Notes: a model not told the origin generated them from the sequence alone. A stretch of 64,000 bases of DNA from Bacteroidales bacterium (GCA_017540505.1 JAFYAW010000026.1:1-64000), one strand, 5' to 3'. Numbered from the stretch's first letter, positions 6,787 through 16,747 are shown. Made by a program: numbers and translations.

Positions 6787-8934
6787 TTACTCCTGCATCA
6801 GGATTTCCAGCATCTTGATGGCGCAGTCGCTGATGATGGAGCCAGGTCCGAAGATACAGGCGGCACCGGCCTTGTAGAGGAAGTCGTAGTCCTGCGGCGG
6901 AATCACACCACCCACAATGACCATGATGTCCTCGCGACCAAGTTTCTTGAGCTCTTCGATAACCTGAGGCACCAGCGTCTTGTGTCCGGCAGCGAGAGAG
7001 GACACGCCCAAGATGTGGACATCGTTCTCCACGGCCTGCTTGGCCGCTTCAGCGGGCGTCTGGAACAGCGGACCCATGTCCACGTCGAAGCCGATGTCGG
7101 CATAGCCGGTGGCCACCACTTTGGCACCGCGGTCATGGCCGTCCTGGCCCATCTTGGCAATCATGATACGAGGACGACGGCCCTCTTTCTTGGCGAACTC
7201 ATCGCACATCTCGCACGCCTTCTTGAAGGCTGCATTGTTCTGTTGTTCTGCACTATACACGCCGGAAATAAGATTTATTTTTGCTTTATAACGTCCATAA
7301 ACTTCTTCAAGGGCATCGGAGATCTCACCAAGGGAGGCACGCACGCGCGCGGCCTTGATGGAGAGGTCCAGCAGGTTGCCGTTACCGGTCTTGGCACACT
7401 CGGTCAAAGCGGCCAAGGCTGCCTTCACGTCCGCCTCGTTGCGGTTGGCACGAAGTTCGGCCAGACGCTTGATCTGCGCCTCACGGACGGTGGTGTTGTC
7501 CACTTCCAGAGTCTCGATGGGAGATTCCTTGTCCAGTTTGTATTTGCTGACACCGATGATGGCCTCCTTGCCGGAGTCGATACGGGCCTGCTTACGGGCG
7601 GAAGCCTCCTCGATACGCATCTTGGGGATGCCGGTCTCGATGGCCTTGGCCATGCCGCCCAAGGATTCGATTTCCTGAATGTGCTTCCAGGCGCGATGGG
7701 CGATCTGGTGGGTGAGGCTCTCCACATAGTAGGAACCGGCCCACGGGTCGATGGACTTGCAAATCTTGGTTTCTTCCTGGATGTAAATCTGCGTGTTACG
7801 CGCAATACGGGCCGAGAAGTCGGTGGGCAGGGCGATGGCCTCGTCGAGGGCGTTGGTGTGCAGCGACTGGGTGTGACCCAGAGCAGCTCCCATAGCCTCC
7901 ACACACGTGCGGCACACGTTGTTGAACGGGTCCTGCTCGGTGAGCGACCAGCCGGAGGTCTGGCAGTGCGTACGCAATGCCAATGATTTGGGATTCTTGG
8001 GGTTGAACTGCTTCACAATCTTGGCCCACAGCATACGGGCGGCTCGCATCTTGGCGATTTCCATAAAATGGTTCATGCCCACAGCCCAGAAGAAGGAGAG
8101 CCGCGGCGCAAAGTCGTCCACGCTCATGCCCGCGTTGACACCGGCGCGGAGATACTCCAGACCGTCGGCCAGCGTGTACGCCAACTCGATGTCGCTGGTG
8201 GCACCCGCCTCCTGCATGTGATAGCCGGAGATGGAGATAGAGTTGAACTTGGGCATGTTCTTGGAGGTGAACTCGAAGATGTCGGCGATGATCTTCATGG
8301 AGTGCAACGGCGGGTAGATGTAGGTGTTACGCACCATGAACTCCTTGAGGATGTCGTTTTGGATGGTACCCGACAGCTGGTCCATGCTTACGCCCTGCTC
8401 TTCGGCGGCCACGATGTAGAAGGCCAACACCGGAAGCACAGCACCGTTCATGGTCATAGAGACGGACATCTTGTCCAAGGGTATCTGGTCGAACAGGATT
8501 TTCATGTCGAGGATGGAATCCACAGCCACGCCAGCCTTGCCCACGTCGCCAACCACACGCGGGTGGTCGGAGTCATAGCCACGGTGCGTGGCCAAGTCGA
8601 AGGCGATGGACAGACCCTTCTGACCGGCAGCCAAGTTGCGGCGGTAGAAGGCGTTGGACTCTTCGGCGGTGGAGAATCCGGCATATTGACGGATGGTCCA
8701 CGGACGGAAAGCGTACATCATGGAGTAGGGTCCGCGCAGGAACGGCGGAATACCGGCGGTATAGTTCAAATGCTCCATACCTTCCAAATCTTCCTTGCCA
8801 TACACCTGTTTGACCGGAATCTGCTCGGCGGTCATCCACGATTCGGAAATGTGGTGTTCTTGTTCCCATTTCTGAAAATCCTCTTGATTTTCAGAGACTT
8901 TCTTAAAATCTACGTTGGTAAAATCAGGACGCAT
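6787..8934 (-). CDS. scpA: Methylmalonyl-CoA mutase, large (catalytic) subunit
   Basis: A 715-residue adenosylcobalamin-dependent mutase interconverting (R)-methylmalonyl-CoA and succinyl-CoA, a step in propionate formation. The N-terminal TIM-barrel domain (about residues 60-420) includes [18 protein letters not shown], typical of the large subunit. The C-terminal B12-binding domain (about 580-715) has DGHDRG with the cobalt-coordinating His at residue 600, then SLAAGHKT and GGVIPPQDY. Length and sequence fit the active subunit of Bacteroidetes heterodimers (often called mutB) and also E. coli ScpA. No small-subunit gene is adjacent: the upstream neighbour is a C69 peptidase. The gene has its own promoter and stands alone. 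Confidence 0.95.
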   Translation of the reverse strand: MRPDFTNVDFKKVSENQEDFQKWEQEHHISESWMTAEQIPVKQVYGKEDLEGMEHLNYTAGIPPFLRGPYSMMYAFRPWTIRQYAGFSTAEESNAFYRRNLAAGQKGLSIAFDLATHRGYDSDHPRVVGDVGKAGVAVDSILDMKILFDQIPLDKMSVSMTMNGAVLPVLAFYIVAAEEQGVSMDQLSGTIQNDILKEFMVRNTYIYPPLHSMKIIADIFEFTSKNMPKFNSISISGYHMQEAGATSDIELAYTLADGLEYLRAGVNAGMSVDDFAPRLSFFWAVGMNHFMEIAKMRAARMLWAKIVKQFNPKNPKSLALRTHCQTSGWSLTEQDPFNNVCRTCVEAMGAALGHTQSLHTNALDEAIALPTDFSARIARNTQIYIQEETKICKSIDPWAGSYYVESLTHQIAHRAWKHIQEIESLGGMAKAIETGIPKMRIEEASARKQARIDSGKEAIIGVSKYKLDKESPIETLEVDNTTVREAQIKRLAELRANRNEADVKAALAALTECAKTGNGNLLDLSIKAARVRASLGEISDALEEVYGRYKAKINLISGVYSAEQQNNAAFKKACEMCDEFAKKEGRRPRIMIAKMGQDGHDRGAKVVATGYADIGFDVDMGPLFQTPAEAAKQAVENDVHILGVSSLAAGHKTLVPQVIEELKKLGREDIMVIVGGVIPPQDYDFLYKAGAACIFGPGSIISDCAIKMLEILMQE

Positions 8935-8967
8935 AGTTTTGAATCTTCTTTACATTATATTGGGGCC

Positions 8968-8976
8968 GCAAAGGTA
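8968..8976 (-). promoter_or_regulatory. -7 box for the methylmalonyl-CoA mutase gene
   Basis: Minus-strand TACCTTTGC, 33 bases ahead of the ATG at 8934. Confidence 0.55.
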
Positions 8977-9015
8977 CATATTTTTCAAAAATACGGACAG
9001 GTATTTTTGTTGGTT

Positions 9016-9045
9016 TGTAGAGACGTTGCACGCAACGTCTTTACA
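9016..9045. repeat. GTAGAGACG palindrome, copy 2
   Basis: Arms TGTAGAGACGTTGC/GCAACGTCTTTACA with one mismatch around a short A-C centre. It lies in the gap between the peptidase stop (9054) and the mutase promoter. It is a variant of the copies at 3868 and 48807: the outer arms are the same but the central bases are TTGCACGCAA. Confidence 0.75.
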
Positions 9046-9053
9046 GGTTGTAT

Positions 9054-10805
9054 TTATTTCGCTTGGATGTTCTTGCCGCAGTCGTCCACAATCATCTTAT
9101 ACCACTCCTCGCGATATTTCGGCTGGTCGGGGAAGGCGCTTTGCGGAATCTTTGTATCCGAAACCTTGAACTTACCATTCTCCTCCTTCTTCACGTTTCC
9201 GTCATGATATTTCACTAACAGATAGATGAAAAGGTCGTTCCAGTCGGCGCACACTTTCTTGGCGGCATCGTTGGAGTAACGGTTAAGCTCCTTGCGGGCC
9301 TTGTCGGGATTGTTCTCGCAAAGATCCTTCATAGAGGATGCCATACTGTTGATGTCTTTCACGAACTTGCCTTCCCAATAGGCCTGTTTCTCGTTCACAT
9401 GCTTGATCATGTCGCAGTAGCGGGAATAGACGAAGTTGCTGACCTTGGTGAAGGTCCAGAAGGCGGCGGTGTTGGAGTATTCCACCATGGAGCCGTTGCC
9501 TTGGGCGTATTCCATCGGGATGTCGGTGATACCGCAGAACATGGGCACATAGCAGCAGCTGGCGGCGTCGTCCACACCGAACCAGAAGATGCCTCCGAAC
9601 CAGTTGGGCAACCAGCTACGACATTGGGCCACGAAGGAGAAGCCGGTCTGCTGGGTGGCGGTGGCGCGCTCATGGATGTAGCCCTTGCCGTTGTATTCCC
9701 AGGTCATCGGACGCCAACGGTACGGACATTTGAACGGGCCGGCACCGAGGTCGTTGGTCATGTCCATGGAGGTACCCTCGAAATGGTCGCGCATCATCTG
9801 CATCATAAACTGCGCGTCAATTTTGCTCTTGTCGGCAGGCTTGATCCATAACGGGAAGCGGTGCTTGAGGTTATCGCCGCGGGCGTAATCCTCATACTGG
9901 GCCATTTCAGCATGGTTGCAGTGGTTGAAGAAGGCCCACACACGCGATTCACAAAAGCGGGCGCCATCGAAATTGATGGGGTTGTAGGTGTCGCAGAAAC
10001 TGAAATCGGCATCTGGAGCCTGCTTCGGGTCCTTCGGATAGAGGCCCTTCATTCTGGCAAACGAAATGACATCATAGGAATAGACAGTCTCCACGGAGGG
10101 CAGGAAGATCTTGTCCAGCTCCTTGCTGGTGATGGAGGTCTTGCCGTCACGCAGCGGGAAGGTGGAGATGCGCGATTGGTTGGCATGGCCGCTGATGTAT
10201 CCGTCGGGAATACGGCGGGCCACCCACACGGCGCCATTACTCCAGCCCTTCACGATTTTGCCCTTGGCATCCAGCATCTTCTCGCCCTTACCGATGAGGT
10301 CCATGACCCACGCTTCGTTGGGATCCACGATGGAGAACGACTCGCCCTCGCTGGCGTAGCCGTAGGTGTCCATGAGCTCGGCAATGACCTTGATGGCCTC
10401 ACGGGCGTTCTTGGCCCGTTGCAACGCGATGTAAATCAAGGAGCCGTAGTCGATCATACCCTGACCCTGTTCCAGCTCTTCGATGCCGCCGTAGGTGGTC
10501 TCGCCGATGGCCAACTGCCATTCGTTCATGTTGCCGATAACCGAATAGGTATGAGCCACCTGCGGGATCTGGCCCAGCAGCTTGCCGGTGTCCCATTCGA
10601 TGACATCCATCATGGTGCCGGCGGGATAGTCCTTGGCGGGACGATAATAGAGTTCGCCGTACAGCTGATGCGAGTCGGCGGCGTAGGTGAGGAAACAGGA
10701 GCCGTCTTTGCTGGCACCCTTCGTCACAATGAAGTTGGTGCAGGCCATCGAGGTGGTGAATGCCATCAGACCTAACACAAGGGTGAGTAGAATGGATTTT
10801 TTCAT
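9054..10805 (-). CDS. Secreted C69-family dipeptidase
   Basis: A 583-residue Ntn-hydrolase of peptidase family C69 (PepD-like). The signal peptide (residues 1-21, MKKSILLTLVLGLMAFTTSMA) ends directly before CTNFIVTKGASKDGS, so cleavage would expose the nucleophile Cys22, as expected for this fold. The Asp and aromatic motifs near residues 44-55 (ADSHQLYGELYYRP) and DYGSLIYIALQRAKNAREAIKVI near 140 are typical. It probably hydrolyses dipeptides in the periplasm or outside the cell, in line with amino-acid fermentation. It follows the Gre-family gene by 38 bases on the same strand and could be the last gene of that operon. Confidence 0.9.
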   Translation of the reverse strand: MKKSILLTLVLGLMAFTTSMACTNFIVTKGASKDGSCFLTYAADSHQLYGELYYRPAKDYPAGTMMDVIEWDTGKLLGQIPQVAHTYSVIGNMNEWQLAIGETTYGGIEELEQGQGMIDYGSLIYIALQRAKNAREAIKVIAELMDTYGYASEGESFSIVDPNEAWVMDLIGKGEKMLDAKGKIVKGWSNGAVWVARRIPDGYISGHANQSRISTFPLRDGKTSITSKELDKIFLPSVETVYSYDVISFARMKGLYPKDPKQAPDADFSFCDTYNPINFDGARFCESRVWAFFNHCNHAEMAQYEDYARGDNLKHRFPLWIKPADKSKIDAQFMMQMMRDHFEGTSMDMTNDLGAGPFKCPYRWRPMTWEYNGKGYIHERATATQQTGFSFVAQCRSWLPNWFGGIFWFGVDDAASCCYVPMFCGITDIPMEYAQGNGSMVEYSNTAAFWTFTKVSNFVYSRYCDMIKHVNEKQAYWEGKFVKDINSMASSMKDLCENNPDKARKELNRYSNDAAKKVCADWNDLFIYLLVKYHDGNVKKEENGKFKVSDTKIPQSAFPDQPKYREEWYKMIVDDCGKNIQAK

Positions 10806-10843
10806 AACTTGCTTTTTTATTAATTATTAATGATTCGTATGTA

Positions 10844-11332
10844 TCACTCCACAGACAGAATCTTCACGGTCTTCATGCCGGCGGGGAGCTGTATGTCGAA
10901 GATGTCGTTCGGACGGTGGCCGAACAGGGCCTTGGCCATCGGGGAGGTGAAGGGCACTTTGCCTTTGGAGGCGACGGCCTCGTCCACACCGGTGATCTGG
11001 ATTTGCAACTCGTTGCCGCCCATACGCATGGTTACGGTGGATCCGAACGCGATTTCGCCCGTCTTTTTGGGTTCCATCACCTTGGCGATTTTGATGCGGT
11101 TTTCTAAAAGTTCCAGCTTGGCGTTGAGGAAGTTGCGGGTCACGCGGGCGTCGGTCTCCTGCCCGTCGGCACGGATGCTGTCACGCTCGCGCAACAATTC
11201 CTCCCGCTCCTGCAGCAACTGCTCCATGCCAGCGGGTGTCACATAGTTGACCACCCCTGCGGGCAGGAACGCGCGCGGTGGCACCAACGGAACCTCTTCC
11301 TGATCACCCTCTTTTACAAATCCCCTGCTCAT
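10844..11332 (-). CDS. GreA/GreB-family transcription factor
   Basis: A 162-residue Gre-family protein. The N-terminal coiled-coil (about residues 35-85, EQLLQEREELLRERDSI...LENRIKIAKV) is followed by the C-terminal FKBP-like domain (about 90-160) with GSTVTMRMGG and the conserved SPMAKALFGHRPND. Canonical Gre proteins reactivate backtracked RNA polymerase through acidic residues at the coiled-coil tip. The usual GDLSENAEY signature is missing here; the tip reads RADGQETDAR, still acidic. The leading segment (MSRGFVKEGDQEEVPLVPP) is an extension common in Bacteroidetes homologues. It starts 6 bases after the Pro/Glu-rich gene, so the two are co-transcribed. Confidence 0.85.
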   Translation of the reverse strand: MSRGFVKEGDQEEVPLVPPRAFLPAGVVNYVTPAGMEQLLQEREELLRERDSIRADGQETDARVTRNFLNAKLELLENRIKIAKVMEPKKTGEIAFGSTVTMRMGGNELQIQITGVDEAVASKGKVPFTSPMAKALFGHRPNDIFDIQLPAGMKTVKILSVE

Positions 11333-11338
11333 AAGCCG

Positions 11339-12424
11339 TTACATGAATTTCCGACGTAAAAGGTCGCACAAAGCCAAATAGGCAGTGGAGGTGGAATCCC
11401 AGAAATACTGCTTCTTGTAATTTTCCAAGCAGTCGAATGCCGCCTCCAAATTGGCGCACTGGTTGAGCTTTTGGATGGCCGCGCTAAACTCCTCGCCCCG
11501 GTTTTGGAACAACTCCTTGATGAAGGTGAACTTGTCGTTGATGGAGATGGCCTTCGTCAGGTCATGGACTTTCGCATGCTGGAATTGGGCACTCAGGGAG
11601 CGGTCCTCCTTCTGCTCGTTGAACAGGTCGTTCAACGAACGTTGGGGGGCGGCTGCCGATACGGAGGGTTTCTCCGCCGGCTTGGCCGGTTGTGCGGGTG
11701 TTGCGGGTTCGGGTTTCGATGGAGCCGCAGGAGCCGGTTTGGCTACGGGAGCTTTGGGGACCTGTTCGGGCTGTTCATGCCGTTTGGGCCGTGGGATGAA
11801 TTGCAGCAAATCATCCTCTTCATTGGAGAACAGGGATTCCGGCTCTATCTGGTCGTCGCGTTTGGGCTTGGAGGTGGGCACCCGCTCAGCAATTGAAGGG
11901 CGCGCAGGCTCGGACACCACTTTTTCCTCTTCCGGTTGCGGTGCTGTCGCTTCCGGCTGGACAGGCTTCGCCTCAGGTTTCGGCATTTCCTTTTCAGGCT
12001 CTGCCGGTTTCTCTTCCGCTGGCGGCGTTACTGTCTCTGGTTGCGGAACATCTTCCTTCACGTCGTCCACAATCTGCACATCTACAGGCTCATCCTCGTT
12101 TGGCTGGTAGCTTTCGTGTTCCGTGTCGAAAAAGAGGTCCACATCCTCCTTCAAGCCCGAATGCACGGCATATTCGCGAGGCTCCTCTTGCGCTTGCGGT
12201 TCCGGTTCGGGGACTTTCGGCGCTGCCGGAACGGGCGTTTCCACCGCAGTTTCCGGCTCCGACGACGTCTCCTGAACCTCCTTTTTCGTCTGCAATTCCA
12301 CATAAATGTGACGAAGCCGCTCTAAAACGGTATCCCGCTCAATGGAGGGCATGACGGGCATTTCGCCACATATAAGTTCAAGGTTGTCAAGAATTTCGAT
12401 GATTTGTGCAAAACTATTCTGCAT
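11339..12424 (-). CDS. Bacteroidetes hypothetical protein with Pro/Glu-rich linker
   Basis: A 361-residue protein in three parts. A short helical N-terminus (residues 1-55) precedes a long low-complexity linker rich in Pro, Glu and Ala (about 60-265). The conserved C-terminal helical domain (about 265-361) contains KAISINDKFTFIKELFQNRG and a Cys/Trp-rich end. That C-terminal domain is widespread in Bacteroidetes but has no assigned function to my knowledge. The start at 12424 is preferred because the longer frame adds non-conserved residues overlapping the tdk leader. It has no signal peptide and is presumably cytosolic. It is the first gene of the operon with the Gre-family factor. Confidence 0.75.
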   Translation of the reverse strand: MQNSFAQIIEILDNLELICGEMPVMPSIERDTVLERLRHIYVELQTKKEVQETSSEPETAVETPVPAAPKVPEPEPQAQEEPREYAVHSGLKEDVDLFFDTEHESYQPNEDEPVDVQIVDDVKEDVPQPETVTPPAEEKPAEPEKEMPKPEAKPVQPEATAPQPEEEKVVSEPARPSIAERVPTSKPKRDDQIEPESLFSNEEDDLLQFIPRPKRHEQPEQVPKAPVAKPAPAAPSKPEPATPAQPAKPAEKPSVSAAAPQRSLNDLFNEQKEDRSLSAQFQHAKVHDLTKAISINDKFTFIKELFQNRGEEFSAAIQKLNQCANLEAAFDCLENYKKQYFWDSTSTAYLALCDLLRRKFM

Positions 12425-12464
12425 TTTAGTAAGAATTAATGGTTGTTGGAAAGACAAATTATTA

Positions 12465-12473
12465 TAATTTTGC
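12465..12473 (+). promoter_or_regulatory. Promoter for tdk (-33 and -7 boxes)
   Basis: TAATTTTGC matches the -7 consensus. A GTTG at 12442-12445 lies 19 bases upstream at the expected -33 distance. This is one of the best two-part promoters in the window. Confidence 0.6.
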
Positions 12474-12490
12474 CGTTCCGAAAAAACGGA

Positions 12491-12498
12491 CAAAAATA
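12491..12498 (-). promoter_or_regulatory. -7 box for the Pro/Glu-rich protein gene
   Basis: Minus-strand TATTTTTG, about 67 bases upstream of the ATG at 12424. It overlaps the tdk leader, so the divergent genes share a short interlocked control region. Confidence 0.4.
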
Positions 12499-12524
12499 CA
12501 AAATTCTTTAATCGAAACAGGCGC

Positions 12525-13118
12525 ATGTTTTTAGAAAATAAAGCGAGTAGAAATAATCAACGGGGATGGATCGAAGTGATATGCGGATCGATGTTTTCCG
12601 GCAAGACGGAGGAGTTGCTCCGGCGCATCCGCCGCGCGGAGTTTGCCAACCAGCAGATCGAACTTTTCAAGCCCGCCATCGATACCCGCTACGACGAGGT
12701 GGATGTGGTGTCTCATAACGAGAACTCCATGGTTTCCACGCCCGTCCACAACTCTTCGGAGATTCTGCTGTATGTGAATATGGAATCCGTACAGGTGGTG
12801 GCCATCGATGAAATACAATTCTTCGATGAAGGTATCGTGGATGTGTGCAACACGTTGGCCAACGCGGGTATCCGTGTGATTGTCAGCGGATTGGATATGG
12901 ACTATTTGGGCAATCCCTTCGGACCGATGCCGAAGCTGATGGCAGTGGCGGAGTATGTGAGCAAACAGCACGCCATCTGCACCCATTGCGGCGACCTGGC
13001 CCAATACTCCCATCGTATTGTGGCCGGTGACGGACAAGTGCTTTTGGGCGAGAAAGAGGCGTATGAGCCCCTTTGTCGCCATTGTTTTAATGAAGCTTTG
13101 AAAAAAGAAAACCGGTAA
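12525..13118 (+). CDS. tdk: Thymidine kinase
   Basis: A 197-residue type II thymidine kinase that phosphorylates thymidine to dTMP in the salvage pathway. The P-loop [17 protein letters not shown] is at about residues 21-37, the Walker B-like AIDEIQFF is near 92, and the lasso-domain zinc Cys pairs appear as CTHC and [22 protein letters not shown] stretch matches the conserved TK1 core. The length is usual. The first ATG at 12525 gives a short N-terminal extension typical of Bacteroidetes enzymes. It is convergent with purC, with only one base between the stop codons. Confidence 0.96.
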   Translation: MFLENKASRNNQRGWIEVICGSMFSGKTEELLRRIRRAEFANQQIELFKPAIDTRYDEVDVVSHNENSMVSTPVHNSSEILLYVNMESVQVVAIDEIQFFDEGIVDVCNTLANAGIRVIVSGLDMDYLGNPFGPMPKLMAVAEYVSKQHAICTHCGDLAQYSHRIVAGDGQVLLGEKEAYEPLCRHCFNEALKKENR

Positions 13119-13119
13119 A

Positions 13120-14067
13120 CTACCGGCTTTGAAGCCATTGCATCACATTCTGGTAGATCCGGTCGGCAGCGTTTTCGGTGTCAGCCGGCACGAATTTCTC
13201 CCCGGTGATGTTCTCATACAATTCTATATAACGTTCCGTGATGCCCTTCACCACTTCGGGTGTCATTTCAGGTACCTGCTGACCCTCCTGACCCTGGAAA
13301 CCGTTGGCCATCAGCCACTCACGCACAAACTCCTTTGACAACTGCTTTTGGGGTTTGCCCTGGGCGAAATTCTCTTCGTATCCTTTCGCATAGAAATAAC
13401 GGGAAGAGTCGGGTGTGTGGATTTCATCGATGAGATAGATTTTCCCATCGGCTTTGCCGAACTCGTATTTGGTGTCCACTAAGATGAGACCCTGCTTGGC
13501 GGCCATTTCCGTACCGCGCTGGAAGAGCTTCATGGTGTAATCTTCAATAACAGCGTAATCTTCCGGACTGACAAGACCTTTGGCCAGAATCTCCTCTTTG
13601 GAGATGTCGGCATCATGCTCGCCCTGTTCGGCCTTGGTGGTGGGAGTGATAATGGGGGTGGGGAATTTCTGGTTTTCGCGCATCCCTTCGGGCAGGATGT
13701 TGCCGCACAGGTTGCGACCGCCGTTCTTGTAGAAACGCCAGGCGCTGCCGCACAGATAGCCGCGCACAATCATCTCCACCGGAAAACCTTGGCAAAGCAC
13801 GCCCACCGTCACCATCGGGTCGGGGGTGGCTAACTTCCAGTTGGGGCAGATGTCGGCGGTGGCATCCAAGAAACGGGCGGCAATCTGATTCAGAATCTGG
13901 CCCTTGCAGGGAATACCCTCGGGCAGGATGACGTCAAAGGCGGAGATGCGGTCCGATGCGACCATGGCCAGCACCTCGTCATTAATATTATACACATCGC
14001 GGACTTTGCCGTGATAAACACTTTTCTGATTCGGGAAATTGAATTCTGTATGGGTAATAGCTGCCAT
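13120..14067 (-). CDS. purC: SAICAR synthase (PurC)
   Basis: A 315-residue phosphoribosylaminoimidazole-succinocarboxamide synthase of de novo purine synthesis. It has the family patterns GKVRDVYNI near residue 20, the [19 protein letters not shown] stretch near 38, and [11 protein letters not shown] near 215. The length fits the longer Bacteroidetes/eukaryote-like PurC (about 310) rather than the 240-residue type. It is transcribed divergently from alaS; the two -7 boxes form one perfect palindrome. Confidence 0.96.
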   Translation of the reverse strand: MAAITHTEFNFPNQKSVYHGKVRDVYNINDEVLAMVASDRISAFDVILPEGIPCKGQILNQIAARFLDATADICPNWKLATPDPMVTVGVLCQGFPVEMIVRGYLCGSAWRFYKNGGRNLCGNILPEGMRENQKFPTPIITPTTKAEQGEHDADISKEEILAKGLVSPEDYAVIEDYTMKLFQRGTEMAAKQGLILVDTKYEFGKADGKIYLIDEIHTPDSSRYFYAKGYEENFAQGKPQKQLSKEFVREWLMANGFQGQEGQQVPEMTPEVVKGITERYIELYENITGEKFVPADTENAADRIYQNVMQWLQSR

Positions 14068-14091
14068 TGTGTAAGGATTTTAAAGACGGGT

Positions 14092-14121
14092 GCAAAGATA
14101 CGATTAAAATTGTATCTTTGC
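14092..14121. promoter_or_regulatory. Back-to-back -7 boxes of purC and alaS in a perfect palindrome
   Basis: GCAAAGATAC (14092-14101) and GTATCTTTGC (14112-14121) flank a 10-base AT-rich centre. The left arm is the purC -7 box on the minus strand; the right arm is the alaS -7 box on the plus strand. Polymerases bound at the two would overlap, so the genes probably compete for initiation. Confidence 0.6.
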
Positions 14122-14143
14122 GCCTCTTAAAACCAGCAATTTT

Positions 14144-16747
14144 ATGACTTCTTCCGAAATTCGCAACGCATTTTTGCAATTCTTTAATTCCAAAGAACAT
14201 ACCATCGTCCCCTCCGCCCCGATGGTCATCAAAAACGACCCCACACTGATGTTCACCAATGCCGGCATGAACCAGTTTAAGGATATCTTTTTAGGGAATC
14301 AGAAACCGGAACATCCCCGCGTGGCCGACTCGCAGAAGTGTCTGCGCGTGTCGGGCAAACATAACGATCTGGAAGAGGTGGGCCGCGACACGTACCACCA
14401 TACCATGTTCGAGATGCTCGGCAACTGGTCGTTTGGCGATTATTTCAAAAAAGAGGCTATCGCCTATGCGTGGGAGTTTCTCACCGAGGTGATGAAACTG
14501 GATAAAAACCGCCTCTATGCCACTGTTTTCCAAGGTGATGAAAAAGACGGTACCCAATTTGACCAGGAGGCTTATGACTTTTGGAAGGAACATCTTCCTG
14601 AAGACCGCATCTTGAAAGGCAACAAGAAAGACAACTTCTGGGAAATGGGCGACACCGGTCCTTGCGGCCCTTGCTCGGAAATCCACATCGACCTGCGCGA
14701 TGACAGCGAGCGGGCCAAGGTGCCCGGCCACGAGTTGGTCAACAAGGACAATCCGCTGGTAATTGAGATTTGGAACCTTGTGTTCATGCAGTTCAACCGG
14801 ATAGCCTCCGGTGAGCTGAAACCCTTGGCTGCCAAGCATGTGGACACGGGCATGGGCTTCGAGCGCCTCTGCATGGCGGTGCAGAACAAGAAGTCAAACT
14901 ATGATACGGATGTGTTTCAGCCCATTATCCAAAAAATTGCCGCCAGCGCTAATGTCCACTATGGTGACAAGACGGAGACGGACATTGCCTTGCGCGTGGT
15001 GGCCGACCATCTACGGGCCGTGAGTTTCGCCATTGCCGACGGTCAGTTGCCCTCTAACACGGGAGCCGGCTACGTCATCCGCCGCATCCTGCGCCGTGCT
15101 ATCCGCTACGGCTTCACCTTCTTGGGCTTCAAAGATCCTTTCATGCACAGTCTTGTTCCTGATTTGGTTGCCCAAATGGGACACCAGTTCCCCGAGTTGC
15201 AGCGGCAGCAGGAGCTCATCCAGCGCATCATGCTGGAGGAAGAACAGTCATTCCTGAAGACCTTGGCCAAGGGCATCAATCGCTTTGAAGAGTATGTGGC
15301 CAAATCCAATAACGACCAAATTGACGGCGACTTCGCCTTCGAATTGTTCGACACATACGGCTTCCCGGTGGACCTTACGCAACTGCTGGCCTCCGAAAAA
15401 GGAAAAACGGTGGACATGGAAGGCTTCCAACGCGGCCTGCAACAGCAAAAGGAACGTTCTCGTGCCGCCGCCGCCGTCACCACCGATGACTGGGTGGAGC
15501 TGATCCATACGGATACACCGACTCAATTTGTTGGTTATCATGAAAATCAATGTGAATGTCACGTGGTGAAGTACCGGAAAGTGTCCGCCAAAGGAAAGAC
15601 CTATTTCCAGGTTGTGTTAGACAAAACGCCCTTCTATGCCGAATCCGGCGGTCAGGTGGGCGACACAGGGATCTTGGAAGGTGTAAATGATGCCGTTGAG
15701 GTTTACAACACCACCAAAGAGAATAATCTGACCATTCATCATACTGCCCGTCTGCCTGAAAACATGGAGGCTCCGATGACCGCCAGGATTGACGTGGTCA
15801 AGCGCCAGATGACGGCTAACAACCACTCTGCCACGCACTTGTTGGACCATGCGTTGCGCGCTGTGCTCGGTACCCATGTGGAGCAGAAAGGTTCGATGGT
15901 GGCTTCCGACCGTCTGCGTTTCGACTTCTCGCATTTTGCCAAGATGACGGAAGAGGAGATCATCCAGACTGAAAAGATGGTTAACGCCTTGATTCGTAAG
16001 AACCTGCCATTACAGGAGCATGTGGACATCCCCATTGAGGAAGCCCGTGCCAAGGGGGCCATCGCTTTGTTTGGCGAGAAATACGGCAAATTCGTGCGGG
16101 TAATCCAGTTTGGCGATGCCGTGGAGTTGTGCGGGGGCACACACACGTCCGCCACGGGCAATATCGGCTTCTTCAAGATTGTGTCTGAAGGGGCCGTGGC
16201 CGCCGGCGTGCGCCGTATCGAGGCCGTCACCGGCACCGCCGCAGAGGCCATCGTGTATGCCAATCAGAACCTCATCAAGCATATCAAGGAGATGCTCGGA
16301 TCCAATAACCTTGAACAAGCTGTACAGAAACTCACCGACGACAATCTGCAATTCCGTCATAAAATTGAAGATTTCGAAAAACAGAAAGTTTTGGAGTTTT
16401 GCAAGGAATCCGAAGAGGCAGCTCAATGCATCAATGGTATTCAAGTGATTGCGCAGACGACCACGTTTAGTCCTGACATCCTGCGTAATGCGGCTTTCAT
16501 GTTGCGTGTGAGGCCCAACCGTATCGTGGTGTTAGGCAGTGTGTTTGACAACAAGCCGAATTTGGCGGTGGCGGTTTCCGATGACCTGGTGGGCCGTTTT
16601 GAGGCTCCGAAGTTAGTGCGTGCCGCTGGCAAACTCATACAAGGTGGCGGCGGCGGACAACCTACGCTCTCCATGGCAGGCGGCAAAAACCCTGCTGGCG
16701 TGCCTGATGCCGTTCAGGAAGTGTTACGTCTTATTGAGGAAGGCTAA
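14144..16747 (+). CDS. alaS: Alanyl-tRNA synthetase
   Basis: An 867-residue class II synthetase that charges tRNA-Ala. The catalytic core (1-250) starts with the NDPTLMFTNAGMNQFKDIFLG motif. It is followed by the tRNA-recognition region, the editing domain with NNHSATHLLDHAL (about 560) and the metal-binding CGGTHTSATGNIGFF (about 665), and the C-terminal DHHA1 domain with GGGGQPTLSMAGGKN (about 825). The length is normal and all blocks are intact. The last 17 bases overlap the tail of the convergent TetR gene. Confidence 0.97.
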   Translation: MTSSEIRNAFLQFFNSKEHTIVPSAPMVIKNDPTLMFTNAGMNQFKDIFLGNQKPEHPRVADSQKCLRVSGKHNDLEEVGRDTYHHTMFEMLGNWSFGDYFKKEAIAYAWEFLTEVMKLDKNRLYATVFQGDEKDGTQFDQEAYDFWKEHLPEDRILKGNKKDNFWEMGDTGPCGPCSEIHIDLRDDSERAKVPGHELVNKDNPLVIEIWNLVFMQFNRIASGELKPLAAKHVDTGMGFERLCMAVQNKKSNYDTDVFQPIIQKIAASANVHYGDKTETDIALRVVADHLRAVSFAIADGQLPSNTGAGYVIRRILRRAIRYGFTFLGFKDPFMHSLVPDLVAQMGHQFPELQRQQELIQRIMLEEEQSFLKTLAKGINRFEEYVAKSNNDQIDGDFAFELFDTYGFPVDLTQLLASEKGKTVDMEGFQRGLQQQKERSRAAAAVTTDDWVELIHTDTPTQFVGYHENQCECHVVKYRKVSAKGKTYFQVVLDKTPFYAESGGQVGDTGILEGVNDAVEVYNTTKENNLTIHHTARLPENMEAPMTARIDVVKRQMTANNHSATHLLDHALRAVLGTHVEQKGSMVASDRLRFDFSHFAKMTEEEIIQTEKMVNALIRKNLPLQEHVDIPIEEARAKGAIALFGEKYGKFVRVIQFGDAVELCGGTHTSATGNIGFFKIVSEGAVAAGVRRIEAVTGTAAEAIVYANQNLIKHIKEMLGSNNLEQAVQKLTDDNLQFRHKIEDFEKQKVLEFCKESEEAAQCINGIQVIAQTTTFSPDILRNAAFMLRVRPNRIVVLGSVFDNKPNLAVAVSDDLVGRFEAPKLVRAAGKLIQGGGGGQPTLSMAGGKNPAGVPDAVQEVLRLIEEG

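Noticed and set aside
6769..7986. Long open frame of about 405 codons on the plus strand
   Set aside because: It is the antisense shadow of the methylmalonyl-CoA mutase gene, whose protein has all family motifs; GC-rich third positions keep the opposite strand open.
8068..9207. Plus-strand frame of about 379 codons
   Set aside because: Antisense to the mutase gene and running through its promoter; no homology-like pattern is visible.
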